Source: Azorinus chamasolen (Eukaryota > Mollusca > Bivalvia > Cardiida > Solecurtidae). Taken from it: DNA of 64,000 nucleotides. Position 1 is the stretch's first letter; each line of letters starts with the position of its first letter. The translations under genes and the position numbers were made by a program. The DNA is taken from the NCBI GenBank assembly GCA_963576725.1, contig OY755244.1, positions 86,051,121 to 86,115,120 on the forward strand. Direction: 5' to 3'. Shown piece after piece: positions 9,425 to 18,500 of this stretch. Below the pieces are notes generated by a model. It was not told the DNA's origin. It saw only the letters and a program-made list of their open reading frames with translations, and did no database searches.

Positions 9425-9530
9425 ACAGGTGGTAGCTTAATGCAAGAAGAAAGTAATCATGAAAGTCCCCCTATATGTTTTCTACATTACTCTTGTCCTG
9501 CATGGAACAATCATGTTTAAGACTCCCGTT
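9425..9530 (+). mobile_element. A2-type MITE fragment
   Basis: GGTGGTAGCTTAATGCAAGA, GTCCCCCTATATG and TGTCCTGCATGGAAC are decayed pieces of the A2 core. No ends are seen. Confidence 0.45.
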
Positions 9531-9671
9531 TTTAATATTTGACTGTGCATGCACGTAGGGTAAAATATCTATATGTAAACTAGAATTTGACGAACTTGAC
9601 ATTTATTCCCATATCATTTTAAGGAAAGTCTGTCTAGGTCTTATATTTGGACCGATCCATTTTCCTGTTAA

Positions 9672-9891
9672 CTCATTCCCTCATATTGACGGCTTTCGAT
9701 GACGACTCTGTAAAAGTCAGTTTGTGAAACCATTGTGATATATAGAGCGTTTGTTCCTATAGGAGCAAATGCTCTATTTATCACAATGGTTTCAAACTAC
9801 AAACATTTTAAATTTTCCTTGTTTCTAGTTCATACTCCTTTTCGGTACATTTATTCAGAGAGGTTGTATCTAAAATATATGAGGTAATGGG
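9672..9891 (+). mobile_element. T3 MITE, full length
   Basis: TTAA at 9668-9671 and 9892-9895. Ends CTCATTCCCTCATATTGACG and TATGAGGTAATGGG. The hairpin has the centre TTGTTCCTATAGGAGCAAA. Confidence 0.85.
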
Positions 9892-9939
9892 TTAAAAGGT
9901 CACAGTAAACAAAATAGTTGCTGATATTAGACATTGATA

Positions 9940-10010
9940 GGTTCAGCAAACTGCACAGACCCTCATCAGATGGCTCCTTCAGGAGTCCACTGATCTGGGT
10001 GCACAAGGTC
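9940..10010. mobile_element. Isolated GATCAGACGG-type hairpin remnant
   Basis: Arms CAGACCCTCATCAGATGGCT and CACTGATCTGGGTGC around CCTTCAGGAG. No recognisable element ends flank it. Confidence 0.45.
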
Positions 10011-10104
10011 TGTCATTGTTCTTTTAAAGGGACACTGGGCACCAAAGTCACTCAAACATGAATGGCGCAAACTTGCAAATAATGAAACATTCCTGGGAAA
10101 CATT

Positions 10105-10308
10105 CCTCTTTTGGCGCCAAATTTAAAAGTGTCGTCTGCAATAATAATTCCTATTAAATATAATTCTAAACTAAATAATAAAGGTATATTAGTAAAACAT
10201 TTATTTTTAAAAGGTGTATGCTTGGGCTAAAATCAGGTCTGATGCCGCCTTGACCTGAGACTGCACTGTTTTCAATGGTGCCAACAGGCGACATTGGCGC
10301 CGAATGAG
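10105..10308 (-). mobile_element. T6 MITE, reverse orientation
   Basis: Left CCTCTTTTGGCGCCAA; right GGCGCCGAATGAG before TTAA (10309-10312). The body AGTGTCGTCTGCAATAATAA and the AATATAATTCTAAACTAAAT block match the copy at 39754-39995 inverted. The hairpin carries GATGCCGCCTTGACC. Confidence 0.75.
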
Positions 10309-10410
10309 TTAACAGACCGAGGAAAAGTAACCATTCGGCGTTTGACAAATTGACCAATACTTACCTATCATTAAAGCATGGTAACATTGACAAAGTTGCT
10401 GTCGCCAGTG

Positions 10411-10625
10411 AATGTTCCCTATTGACACCTTTTGACGCCTCTGTAAAACTAACAGTTTGAAATCATTGTGATAGAGCATTTACTCGATAGGAGCAAATGC
10501 TCTACTTATAATAATGGTTTCAAAACTACACAATTCTAATTTCTTTTCTTTTCTCTAATAAACGCTCTTTTTTAGTAGATTCGTTCAAAGAGGTTGGATC
10601 TAAAAATAGCCTATGTGGGAATGGG
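10411..10625 (+). mobile_element. T3 MITE with decayed left end
   Basis: The left reads AATGTTCCCTATTGACACC. The hairpin AGAGCATTTACTCGATAGGA has lost part of one arm. The right end GTGGGAATGGG plus TTAA (10626-10629) is intact. Confidence 0.75.
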
Positions 10626-10802
10626 TTAAAATGCGTAAGGTTACATAGAAAGTCCTTCATTAATCGCAAAACAAGTTGACCAAGGAAATAACTGTCAGTG
10701 ATGAACAAAATAAACCATTGAAACCCCATGAAGGAGTCGTTTGATCAGGATCCACACTATTTGTTACAATGTCTGTCCAATTTAAAGTTATCAAAATACA
10801 TT

Positions 10803-10994
10803 CCCCTCTAAATCAAAATTTTACGAAGACTTTTGATCTTTTTAAGCAGATGGCTGCTTAATGCAAGGTGGCAGTCATGCAGAAAGCTCCTTTGGGAGCT
10901 TTCTGCATGACTTTCATCCTGCATTAAGCTGTCACCTGTCTAACAGACCGGTATTGATGGTAATTTTAATATCCTGTTCAGAGGGGTGTTACTG
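10803..10994 (+). mobile_element. A3/A2-type MITE with perfect core
   Basis: Left CCCCTCTAAATCAAAATTTT; right CAGAGGGGTGTTACTG then TA. The core GCAGAAAGCTCCTTTGGGAG is a near-perfect foldback, with AATGCAAGGTGGCAGTCATG on its flank. Confidence 0.65.
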
Positions 10995-11054
10995 TAGAAC
11001 CATACTGAATAATTCAGCTTTACAAACTGATGGGGAGATGAGAATGGATGTCCA

Positions 11055-11250
11055 ACTATTTACGGTACTTATTGTTAACAGAGCAGACCCAGATCTAGCG
11101 GAGTCGTCTGATCAGGATCTGCTCAGTTTGCTTATGAACTGATATAGATCTGATTCTACAGTTTCTATCATGGTGAACTATCACACTGTTAATAGTGTTA
11201 TAAAATCAGCTAAATAAAGGTCATGATGTCATTATATCTTATATCATATC
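11055..11250 (+). mobile_element. T1 MITE fragment
   Basis: A hairpin AACAGAGCAGACCCAGATC..GATCAGGATCTGCTC is followed by the T1 body (TAGATCTGATTCTACAGTTT, ATGATGTCATTATATC). The left end is missing. The right end fades near 11250. Confidence 0.6.
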
Positions 11251-11393
11251 TGTTTGCTAATCAAGTAAGGACTCAACATTAGAACCACATATATTGTAAA
11301 AAGGGTCACGTGGAAAAATGTCACGTGGTAAAAAAGTGTTACGTACAGGCAACACACTGTCATTTCGCACACTTCTGGACACAAATGGAGCTA

Positions 11394-12047
11394 CAGTAAA
11401 TGCTCGCTTATCCGAACTTTTAGTAAAGAAGAATTGAGAACATTTTAGACAGGTGACTACTTAATGTTCGCTTATCCGAACTTTTAGTAAAGAAGAATTG
11501 AGATCATTTTAGGCATGTGACTACTTAATGTTCGCTTATTCGAACTTTTAGTAAAGAAGAACTGAGAACATTTTACGCAGGTGACTATTTAATACTCGCT
11601 TATCCGAACTTTTAGTAAAGAAGAATTGAGAACATTTTAGGCAGGTGACTATTAAATGAAAAACGAAAGTCATGTAGAAAGCTCCAAAGGGAGCTTTCTA
11701 CATAACTTTCAGTCTGCATTAAGCTGCAATCTGTCGTAACAGTTAATATTATGACGTCATTATTTCTTACAATAACCCATTCCCTCATATTGACGACTTT
11801 TGACGAGTCTGTAAAAGTCATTTTGTGAAACCATAGTGATAAATAGAGCAGACCCTATTTATCACTATGGTTTCACAATGGTTTCAAACTACACAATTCC
11901 TTTTCTCTTGTTAATGCCCCTTTTCGGTAGATTTATTCAAAGAGGTTGTATCTAAAAATAGCCTATGAGGTAATGGGTTAAAGCCAGATGATGATACTTA
12001 TTTGAGTGTCCGGATAAGCGAGTGCATGAATTAGTGAGGTTTTATTG
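11394..12047 (+). mobile_element. A3 MITE with fourfold 64-bp end and nested T3
   Basis: TA at 11392-11393 and 12048-12049. The end sequence CGCTTATCCGAACTTTTAGT starts at 11405, 11469, 11533 and 11597, which gives four 64-bp copies of the left subterminal region. The core GTAGAAAGCTCCAAAGGGAG at about 11672-11720 is followed by a T1 fragment and then a T3 element. The A3 right end (GAGTGTCCGGATAAGCGAG, then GAGGTTTTATTG) closes the unit. Confidence 0.75.
11776..11977 (+). mobile_element. T3 MITE nested in A3
   Basis: Left end CCCATTCCCTCATATTGACG after ATAA; right end GAGGTAATGGG before TTAA (11978-11981). The hairpin centre is replaced: AGAGCAGACCCTATTTATC instead of AGCATTTGCTCC. That imports three or four bases of the T1 hairpin or is a deletion scar. 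Confidence 0.75.
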
Positions 12048-12451
12048 TAAATTACACAAAAAAGAATGCGTCTCACGTTCGTTTTCATAATGCATCTTTT
12101 ATAACCCTGTTGATAGAAAGATATTTATTTCACAGTCTAAAAACCGAAAAGAAAGCTCGTTCTTTAAACAGATAGCATATTTTGTTCTAAGAGGTGCTAT
12201 TCTTGACTAATATTTGACCTTCGGAAAAACTCTATGTAAATTTACTGCAGTTACTAGAATTTATACTTTTGTGAGTTCACAGCATCAACTTATGTCACAG
12301 TTTAGTAAAGCTTAAAGCAGTTTCAGCCATACGAACCATAAATATAAAGGAACGAACGACGTGAAATCAACACTTGAAACCACAGCCTTGTGCTGACGGG
12401 TGATAATTGAAATTTGTCCCCTCGTCATAAAGTTTTATTTATTATTTACAG
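12048..12451. other. Unique-looking stretch before the possible exon
   Basis: No repeat family is recognised. Several CAG-ending pyrimidine tracts occur, but no frame longer than a few codons follows them. Confidence 0.4.
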
Positions 12452-12565
12452 ACGTCAGTTCATCATTTTTCACACCAACTGTTCAGGCTGGGATGTTAAA
12501 TGGTATTATTTAATGGGCAAGGCCCACCCAGGGGATAGATATAATTTGAGTGTATCGGGTTACAA
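12452..12565 (+). CDS. Possible exon fragment, faintly fibrinogen-related-domain-like
   Basis: A strong acceptor (TTATTTATTATTTACAG, ending 12451) precedes an open frame. It reads RQFIIFHTNCSGWDVKWYYL, then MGKAHPGDRYNLSVSGY. The GDRYNLSVSGY stretch and the preceding WD..YY pattern resemble the K/DRYxLxVSGYSG region of fibrinogen-related domains, seen in many mollusc lectins. After the Y the similarity ends and the frame runs on to a stop at about 12609. The first base completes a split codon. There is no consensus donor (GTTACA or GTGTAT only) and no other domain part nearby, so a decayed fragment is as likely as a real exon. The family call is a weak inference by eye. Confidence 0.25.
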
Positions 12566-12611
12566 ATTGAATTTTCAAGTATATTTTCGGGTATTTAGTA
12601 CGCTTTCATAA

Positions 12612-12900
12612 GGTAATATAACTAACTGTCAACATCTGCAGTCGTATATTCGTGCTGCTAACAGACTACAGATATAAAACGCACTGCTTTGTAAGGATGT
12701 TACATAGATTGGACTGATATTCGCGACGTAAAACAATGATATGAAATAGTTCAATTGTGTAAGAGAAGGATTATCAAGTGTGTGTGTTGTTTCTGATGCC
12801 TGGTAAAGATGTTATGAACGTTGCAGGTAGAATAATATAAAGTACAAGGCTGGTTCAATACACATATAGTTGGTCAGTATGACATTGTACTTTAGTTAAA
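12612..12900. other. Stretch without a recognised element
   Basis: Ordinary AT-rich sequence; no supported feature. Confidence 0.4.
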
Positions 12901-12945
12901 ATAAGGATGGGTAATAAGGATGGGTAATAAGGATGGGTAATAACT
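12900..12945. repeat. 13-bp minisatellite, three copies
   Basis: AAGGATGGGTAAT is repeated about three times. It leads directly into a T4b end (TAACTCTTATCC). Confidence 0.7.
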
Positions 12946-13160
12946 CTTATCCAGCTTTTCGCGACCTGACTCGCATTTGCAAACAGCTTGGATCCAGATG
13001 AGATGCCGAGTAACTCGGCATCTCATCTGGATCCATGCTGTTTGACACTTGGCAATAGTTTCTCTAAAGCTTATAATAGGAAATAACCAAAACTGCACTA
13101 GATGTAAATTTGAGCAAACATTATTTTTTACAGTAGAGTAAGAGTTAAGATATCGTATAG
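12946..13160 (-). mobile_element. T4b MITE, reverse orientation
   Basis: CTCTTATCC left end, then CGACCTGACTCGCATTTGC. The hairpin GATGCCGAGTAACTCGGCATC is perfect here (GGATCCAGATGAG pairs fully with CTCATCTGGATCC). The tail (AGTTTCTCTAAAGC, AAATTTGAGCAAACATTATT) matches the other T4b copies. Confidence 0.7.
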
Positions 13161-13317
13161 GCGTGGGGTGGTTTTCGCGCATACAAGTGTCTGTGTCTAT
13201 AGTGTTGTCTGGACATGCGTCTGTATGGATACTACGTCATGAGGTTTGTGATCAGAGGAACATGTATCTACATTCTGTGGGACAAGTCGCACTCTCGGAT
13301 CAGCCAAAGCGCTAATG

Positions 13318-13550
13318 TTTGTCCCGCTGTGAAAAAAATAATGCCTGCTCAAATTTAGATTTTTGGCAATTCCTAAAGGAGCCGTCTGATCATGGTTTGC
13401 TCTGTTTGCTAATGGGATTTGAAATATCTGTTTCTTTAGTTTCTAAAAATGGGTACAATGCCCCACCTTACATATTTCATTATAACTACTTTGTCGATGA
13501 ATATTCAGTAGGTATTGAAATTTTTTGATAAACATAGAACAGGGAAAGGG
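13318..13550 (+). mobile_element. Chimera: T4b left part joined to T2 right part
   Basis: 13318-13362 (CCGCTGTGAAAAAAATAATG, CTGCTCAAATTTAG) is T4b. From about 13366 it is T2 (AGGAGCCGTCTGATCATGG through AACAGGGAAAGGG and TTAA 13551-13554). The switch occurs at the hairpin. Confidence 0.65.
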
Positions 13551-13637
13551 TTAAATTATTGATATCTAAGTCAGTTAGGTTAAACGCTTATTTGGTTCAG
13601 CATCTGTCGACCAGGAAATTCGTTAAATTTATTACTA

Positions 13638-13837
13638 CAGTACCTAACTAATTCGAAATTTTAGAAAAGAAGAATTGAGCGCTTTTTGGCAGGTGACATC
13701 TCAATGCAGAGTGGACGTCGTACAGAAAGCTCCCAGATGAGCTTTCTGCATGACTCTCACCCTGCATTAAGCTCCCACCTGTCTTAAAAAGCGATAATGG
13801 TATATATTTGTGTGTGCGGAATAGCGAGGTTATTCTG
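13638..13837 (+). mobile_element. A3 MITE, full length
   Basis: TA at 13636-13637 and 13838-13839. Left CAGTACCTAACTAATTCG; right GAATAGCGAGGTTATTCTG. The core GTACAGAAAGCTCCCAGATG is a foldback. AGAAGAATTGAG is the A3 signature. Confidence 0.75.
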
Positions 13838-13839
13838 TA

Positions 13840-14339
13840 CATGTGCTATACGCACTTTACGTCGAATAAAACGAGAGAAAAATGATTAACAGTCAATATG
13901 CCTAAGACAGTTTTTTTTATAGGATATGTTAATTTTTAAATTGCTGTCGATGCATCATTAGCAGCGAGTAGTCGGTTCATTAATTTGGCATAAATCAAAC
14001 TATGTTATATGTTTACAGGTATTCTTCAGCCTGTTAACTGGCCCTTTGTTCAGCTTTAGTTTGTACAATAGCCTGTTACATGTTGATTGCTAATGGTTGT
14101 GAAATCATGTCTTAAGCACGTTAGAAAGCGAGCGTGTTATAATAAAACACAGAGATTTGGGGGAACGATCTGTAGCGTAACAGTCGACAGTCGATCATTT
14201 CTTCAAGACAGGCAGACTAAGGATAGATTGTAGACAGTTTATGGACACCATTCAGGCCATACAAAACTGGTCGTTTGAAAAGCAAATGGAATGAACACCT
14301 TTATCACGATTTGTGAACTTGTGATTGCAATTTCAAATA
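13840..14339. other. Stretch without a recognised element
   Basis: Both strands were scanned; only short frames were seen. No repeat family is evident. Confidence 0.4.
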
Positions 14340-14685
14340 GTTTGGAGCCAGATGAGACGGCGAGTACTTCGGCTTTTCATAAGAATCCAAACTAATCGAC
14401 ATTATGACCCTGGCGTGTGGGAATATATTTCAGAAAAATATAAATTTGAATTGATGTGGTCGACTGTTTTTGGAGACGAAAGATATTAAATGATGCAAGG
14501 GTGGACCCTTAGCTCGCTGACAAAAATAATATCTGTACAAATTCTGATTTGCTACACATTTGACTAAATTTAGATTATTTACACTTTTTGAGGACTATTG
14601 ACCGGGTGTCAAACAGTAACTTGGCATCTTATCTAGATCCACGCTGTTTGTACATGACATTCAGACTGCGCTTTAAGGCAACGGG
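14340..14685 (+). mobile_element. Two decayed T4/T4b remnants
   Basis: 14340-14395 keeps GATGAGACGGCGAGTACTTC. 14515-14685 keeps GACCGGGTGTCAAACAGTAA, ATCTAGATCCACGCTGTTTG and the end GGCAACGGG before TTAA (14686-14689). Confidence 0.5.
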
Positions 14686-14689
14686 TTAA

Positions 14690-14897
14690 TCATTTGCACG
14701 CTAAGTATGTTTTCGTCTGCAACAATTGTCGTCTGCTTCAATTCTTACAATACTGTTTTTTCTCATTTCTTTGCAAAAACTGTGGTCAGAGTGTCAAACA
14801 GTTTGGATCCTGATGAGACGCCGCATCATGCGGCGTCTCATCTGGATCCAAACTGTTTGCACGTGTACTCACGGTTTCGCCGCAAGCGCGCAAAGAG
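14690..14897 (+). mobile_element. T4-type MITE with GCCGCATCATGCGGC hairpin
   Basis: TTAA at 14686-14689 (shared with the preceding remnant) and 14898-14901. Subterminal GTCGTCTGC repeats. The hairpin GTTTGGATCCTGATGAGACG closes on CCGCATCATGCGG instead of the usual GAGTTACTC centre. The right end is GCAAGCGCGCAAAGAG. Confidence 0.75.
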
Positions 14898-14989
14898 TTA
14901 ATTATACACAACCGATAGTTTGCGGGCACCCAGTCTTCGTTACGGAGATGGGTGGAATAAATAAAATATGACATGAGACGCGCTGTCAA

Positions 14990-15463
14990 ACAAGAGGAGC
15001 TTCGGCAATATTATTCACCGGAATTTTCAACCTTAAAAGGAGGTCGAGAATTTATAAGACAAATTATTTTGTAGAGCGGCGGTAGACAAATAGGTGGTGA
15101 TAGGGCCCATGATGGGAGCTGTCAATACTTATTGAATTTGATGATATAGGGGCCTTGTATGTGGTCATGAGCAAGAAAAAAGTTTTTAACTTATCTCCAC
15201 TCGTAAATTTACACGTAGGACGAAATCCCGTTTTAAACAAAACTCACTCGTCGAAAAAAAAATCTGTTTCCTTTATTCAGAATGCATAAACTATGAAAGA
15301 CGTGTCCCGAACGTGCGCTTGGATTTCCATACATACAGAGTTGACTCGAATACTGGGATTGACAGCTAATGTTATCATCAAACGTATTTTCACAAAAAGG
15401 AGAGCTTTGATTCAAGTGGGTAACAAATTGACGAAGTAATGGAATTTATTGTGATGTGACGCA
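14990..15463 (+). promoter_or_regulatory. Possible promoter / 5' UTR of the candidate gene
   Basis: Unique-looking sequence with no repeat family, immediately upstream of the signal-peptide exon. A short upstream ATG frame (15438 to a TGA near 15453) precedes the main ATG. No convincing TATA box or initiator can be fixed. This is inference from position only. Confidence 0.2.
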
Positions 15464-15609
15464 ATGGTTTGGCGTATTTGTGGCGTGCTGGGGTCAGTTT
15501 TTGTGTTGCTGGTTTCTATGGCCCTCGTTAACAGTGGCTCTGGTGGGGAAATACGCGTAGGCCGGACCATGTTCATCAGTAATGGCACCAGGATCCTCAC
15601 ACGGCACGG
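15464..15609 (+). CDS. Candidate first coding exon: signal peptide plus splice donor
   Basis: An ATG in good context (GCAATGG) opens 48 codons plus two bases, and a perfect donor GTGAGT follows at 15610. The product begins MVWRICGVLGSVFVLLVSMA: a basic n-region, a hydrophobic core of about 17 residues, then VNSGSGG as a plausible cleavage region. It continues EIRVGRTMFISNGTRILTRH, with an N-glycosylation site (NGT). GC content is higher than the surroundings and codon choice looks protein-like. Without splicing the frame stops at once (TGA inside the donor), as expected of an exon. If real, it encodes the N-terminus of a secreted or membrane protein, and the MITE-filled DNA downstream is its first intron. 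The mature part is not recognised, and no following exon in the right phase was found. Confidence 0.45.
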
Positions 15610-15630
15610 GTGAGTTCGAATCTTTATTAA

Positions 15631-15820
15631 CCCTACTCATGCGAAAAAAATACAGTCTGCCCCAATCTCTGACTGGCTGAACTTGTCACTAACTCCGACT
15701 CGATCGAACCTTTGAGAAATGATTGGCCGAGTGTCAAACAGTTTGGATCCTGATGAGACGCCGAGTTACTCGGCGTCTCATCTGGATCCAAGCTGTTTGC
15801 AAATACCACCCCTTTGTATG
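15631..15820 (+). mobile_element. T4b MITE just inside the putative intron
   Basis: TTAA at 15627-15630, then CCCTACTCATGCG. A perfect-looking hairpin GACGCCGAGTTACTCGGCGTC lies within GAGTGTCAAACAGTTTGGAT..GCTGTTTGC, about 15741-15800. The right end is indistinct. Confidence 0.7.
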
Positions 15821-16270
15821 AGAATATATAAAGTCAACTCCTTGCAAACTGTACAGATGCTTGTCTACCTAAATCACCATGTACTTATTTTTTGAAATAC
15901 CGGTTTAATAGTGAAATGGTTTGGATCCAGATGAAACACAGACTTACTCAACCCCCGAGTTGTTTGTAAATGCTACTGATAAGCTGCATAGTCGCCAATC
16001 GCCATACTTGAACAGAAACAATCAGTGGAAAGAAATGATTGAGTGTCACCAGGGATGTAGGCAAGCAGTGTATACCCAGATAATAGGGATCATTAAAGAG
16101 CCCTCTGATCATGGTCTGCACCGTTTGATTCAGAAATTATTTTCAAAATGTGACATCCAGAAAAAAATATTGTTGCAGAAACAACCCTCAAAATGAAAGT
16201 AAACTAATTCAAAACATGTACATTTACCTGTATTTGGATGAGCCCACTACCGTTAAGATGGATGAAAATG
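15821..16270. other. Stretch with two decayed hairpin halves
   Basis: 15916-15965 (GGTTTGGATCCAGATGAAAC..GAGTTGTTTGTAAATG) is a T4b scar. 16093-16130 (GAGCCCTCTGATCATGGTC) is a T5/T1 right-arm scar. Nothing else is recognised. Confidence 0.45.
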
Positions 16271-16278
16271 AATGTACA

Positions 16279-16698
16279 ATAAACCCCATCTATTGCGACT
16301 GCTAAACAAAGTCTAACACTGGATCATAGAGGCAAAAGGTAGAGCTTAACGCAGGATGAAAGCTCTGCAGCTTTCCGCATGACTTGATTTAACCCTTTAC
16401 TCCTTAAACACGCACGTCTATGCCTTTACAAACAGAGTAGACCCAGACCAGACGGCTCCTATAGGAGCCGTCTGATCAGGGTCTGTTCTGTCTGCTTCTG
16501 GAATTATATAGATCTGATTCTACAGTTTCTGCTTTGACAAAATATTAATATGCAAATATGCCATTAATGTGTAAATATGCCATTACAAAAAATAACATAA
16601 TAATGTCGTTATTTCCTGCATTAATATTCATGGAGTGAAGGGTTAAAAGAGCCCAATGTCTGTTCATTATCTTGTGGCTTCAGTGGGGTTCTGCTGTA
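16279..16698 (+). mobile_element. A2-type MITE interrupted by T1
   Basis: The left half (CAATAAACCCCATCTATTGC, then GAGCTTAACGCAGGATGAA) breaks at TTAA 16389-16392. After the T1 the right end GTGGGGTTCTGCTG plus TA closes it. Both TTAA copies are intact, consistent with a simple insertion. Confidence 0.6.
16393..16642 (+). mobile_element. T1 MITE, full length
   Basis: TTAA at 16389-16392 and 16643-16646. Ends CCCTTTACTCCTTAAACACG and ATTCATGGAGTGAAGGG. A near-perfect hairpin with GGCTCCTATAGGAGCC is at about 16427-16494. This is a good reference copy. Confidence 0.85.
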
Positions 16699-16790
16699 AT
16701 GCAGTAAGCTCTTTTGAAGTTTCCTATATAAACATTGTCCTGTATTAAACTACCACTTGTTTTAAAGACACACCATTAGACTTATTTTTA
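16699..16790 (+). mobile_element. A2-type 3' fragment
   Basis: CAGTAAGCTCTTTTGAAG, TGTCCTGTATTAAACTACCA and CTTGTTTTAAAGACACACC are A2/A5 right-half sequence. It ends at the border of the TCTC microsatellite. Confidence 0.5.
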
Positions 16791-16794
16791 CATG

Positions 16795-17014
16795 TCGCTC
16801 TCTCTTTCTTTTCCCACTTTTTATCTGTCTCTTTCTCTGTCCGTTTGTCTATATGTCTGCCTGTGTGTCTGTTTCTGTCCCTGTTTTTCTCTTCGTCTGT
16901 CTGTCTCTGTTTGTCCCTGTCCCCCCCCCCTCTCTGTCATTTTTTTCTGTCTCTGTCTCTCTATGTCTGTCTGTCTGTCTCTGTTTTTGTCTCTTTTTCT
17001 GTCTCTATTTCTTG

Positions 17015-17094
<80 letters not shown>

Positions 17095-17112
17095 GTCTTT
17101 CTGTGTCTCACA
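16795..17112. repeat. TCTG/TCTC pyrimidine microsatellite
   Basis: Imperfect TCTG repeats, then about 60 bases of nearly pure TC (17020-17090). It opens long S/L/C-rich frames on one strand and R/E/T-rich frames on the other, which are artefacts. Confidence 0.95.
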
Positions 17113-17360
17113 GGTAACCACAGATCCGCCCACAGCAGGCTAAATGTTAATGATCATGATTGCACTTTGTTATAGCGTACGACTGTTGCTTTCAAAGTAG
17201 TTCCCTATGTTGCACTCCGCTGCCTGAGATGTACTAAAGTTCTGTTAAAAAATAGAGCAATGTTTTGCTGTATTTTAGGGCTAACAAATGTGACATGTGT
17301 AGGCAGTGCATTTATATGGATATAAAATACACGTGTAGTTCTCTACATGTCAAAATGGCT

Positions 17361-17553
17361 AACCCCTTCAACCCCCTGTCGCTGCTAAGTATTGTCACCT
17401 GGAAGAAAGGTCGTCTGCTACACTGGATATTTACCCCCTCTTTATCACAGATATAGTTTGCACTTTGAGGAGACGCCGGGTTACTTGGTACCTCATCTGA
17501 ATCGAAACTGTATTCAAAGTTTAATCACAGATACTCCATTAGCAGTGAAGGAG
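17361..17553 (+). mobile_element. T4-type MITE remnant
   Basis: CCCCTGTCGCTGCTAAG, GAGGAGACGCCGGGTTACTT and the right end TAGCAGTGAAGGAG are T4 parts with decay. Confidence 0.5.
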
Positions 17554-17617
17554 GTTAACGTGACCTAGCAGATCAGAATTTAAAAAAAAACCTGACTTCA
17601 ACTTTACAGAGGGTTAA

Positions 17618-17826
17618 CCCTTTCGGTGCCAGCATTGTCGTCTGCTGGGCAGAGTTTCGTGAATTTTTAGTGTAAGTGTGTGCACTTCTTCCATTTTCTT
17701 TATAAACAGTAAACAGAGTGTCAAACAGTTTGGATCCTGATGAGACACCGAGTTACTCGGCGTCTCATCTGGATCCAAACTGTTTGCATGTGATATCATA
17801 AACCCGTCATTGTGGCACGGAAAGGG
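17618..17826 (+). mobile_element. T4 MITE, full length
   Basis: TTAA at 17614-17617 and 17827-17830. Ends CCCTTTCGGTGCCAGCATTG and GGCACGGAAAGGG. The hairpin at about 17718-17788 has GTTTGGATCCTGATGAGACA arms. Confidence 0.85.
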
Positions 17827-17858
17827 TTAAATGTACTGTACTCTTATCTTGTATTATA

Positions 17859-18061
17859 CAGTATACCCCTCTAATGCGACCACTTAATGAACAAACATGG
17901 CTGTCTTCATAAGCAGATGGTTGCTTAATGCAGGACGAAAGTTATGCAGAAAGCTCCTATAGAAGCTTTCTGCATATCTTTCGTCCTGCATTAAGCTACC
18001 ACCTGTCTTTGCCACTTTGAATTATGCTGTTTTTGGTGGTCGCACTAGAAGGGTTTTACTG
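17859..18061. mobile_element. A2 MITE, full length
   Basis: TA at 17857-17858 and 18062-18063. Ends CAGTATACCCCTCTAATGCG and GCACTAGAAGGGTTTTACTG. The core GCAGAAAGCTCCTATAGAAG folds almost perfectly; AATGCAGGACGAAAG and its inverse flank it. Confidence 0.85.
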
Positions 18062-18099
18062 TATCTAACTTAGTGCCTGCTGTATGTGCAGCCTTGTAA

Positions 18100-18500
18100 C
18101 CCTTTACTCCATAGAGACAACCTTTTATCATATCTACCAACAGAGAAGACCTGGATTAGACGTCCCCTAAGGAAGCCGTCTGATCACTGTCTGCTCTTGT
18201 GAAATAACATAGATCTTATTTTACAGTTTCTGATTTGCAGAGGTCCAGATAAGATGTGTAAGATTAAATATTTTTAAGAATATCGTCTTTATTTCTCCAC
18301 CAAAGCCTATGGTGTGACCACTCTTTAAGATCGTCTCTGCGAGACGATTCTACAGAGAGGTCACAGTAGTATAGGGTTTGGTGGAGAAAGCTATCTGTTG
18401 CTCTTTTCCCATGACTAAAATTCTCATGTCCATATACCATTTTAAAATTTAAGCTAATTAATATTCATGATGTCATTAGTTCTTACATGAATATTCAACT
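18100..18500 (+). mobile_element. T1 MITE interrupted by FB1
   Basis: CCCTTTACTCCATAGAGAC left end after GTAA. The hairpin is decayed (TTAGACGTCCCCTAAGGAAG). The T1 body resumes after FB1 with TTAATATTCATGATGTCATT and TTACATGAATATTC. The right end is lost. Confidence 0.55.
18292..18389. mobile_element. FB1 foldback element core
   Basis: TTTCTCCACCAAAGCCTATG pairs with CATAGGG-type TTTGGTGGAGAAA around TCGTCTCTGCGAGACGA. Upstream GTCCAGATAAGATGTGTAAG is the outer arm also seen at 33577. Confidence 0.7.

Noticed and set aside
14200..14300. Possible small exon with ATGGACACCATTCAGGCC
   Set aside because: Poor acceptor, stop after 17 codons, no support.
15412..15600. 62-codon minus-strand frame
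   Set aside because: Antisense shadow of the candidate signal-peptide exon, which has better start and donor signals.
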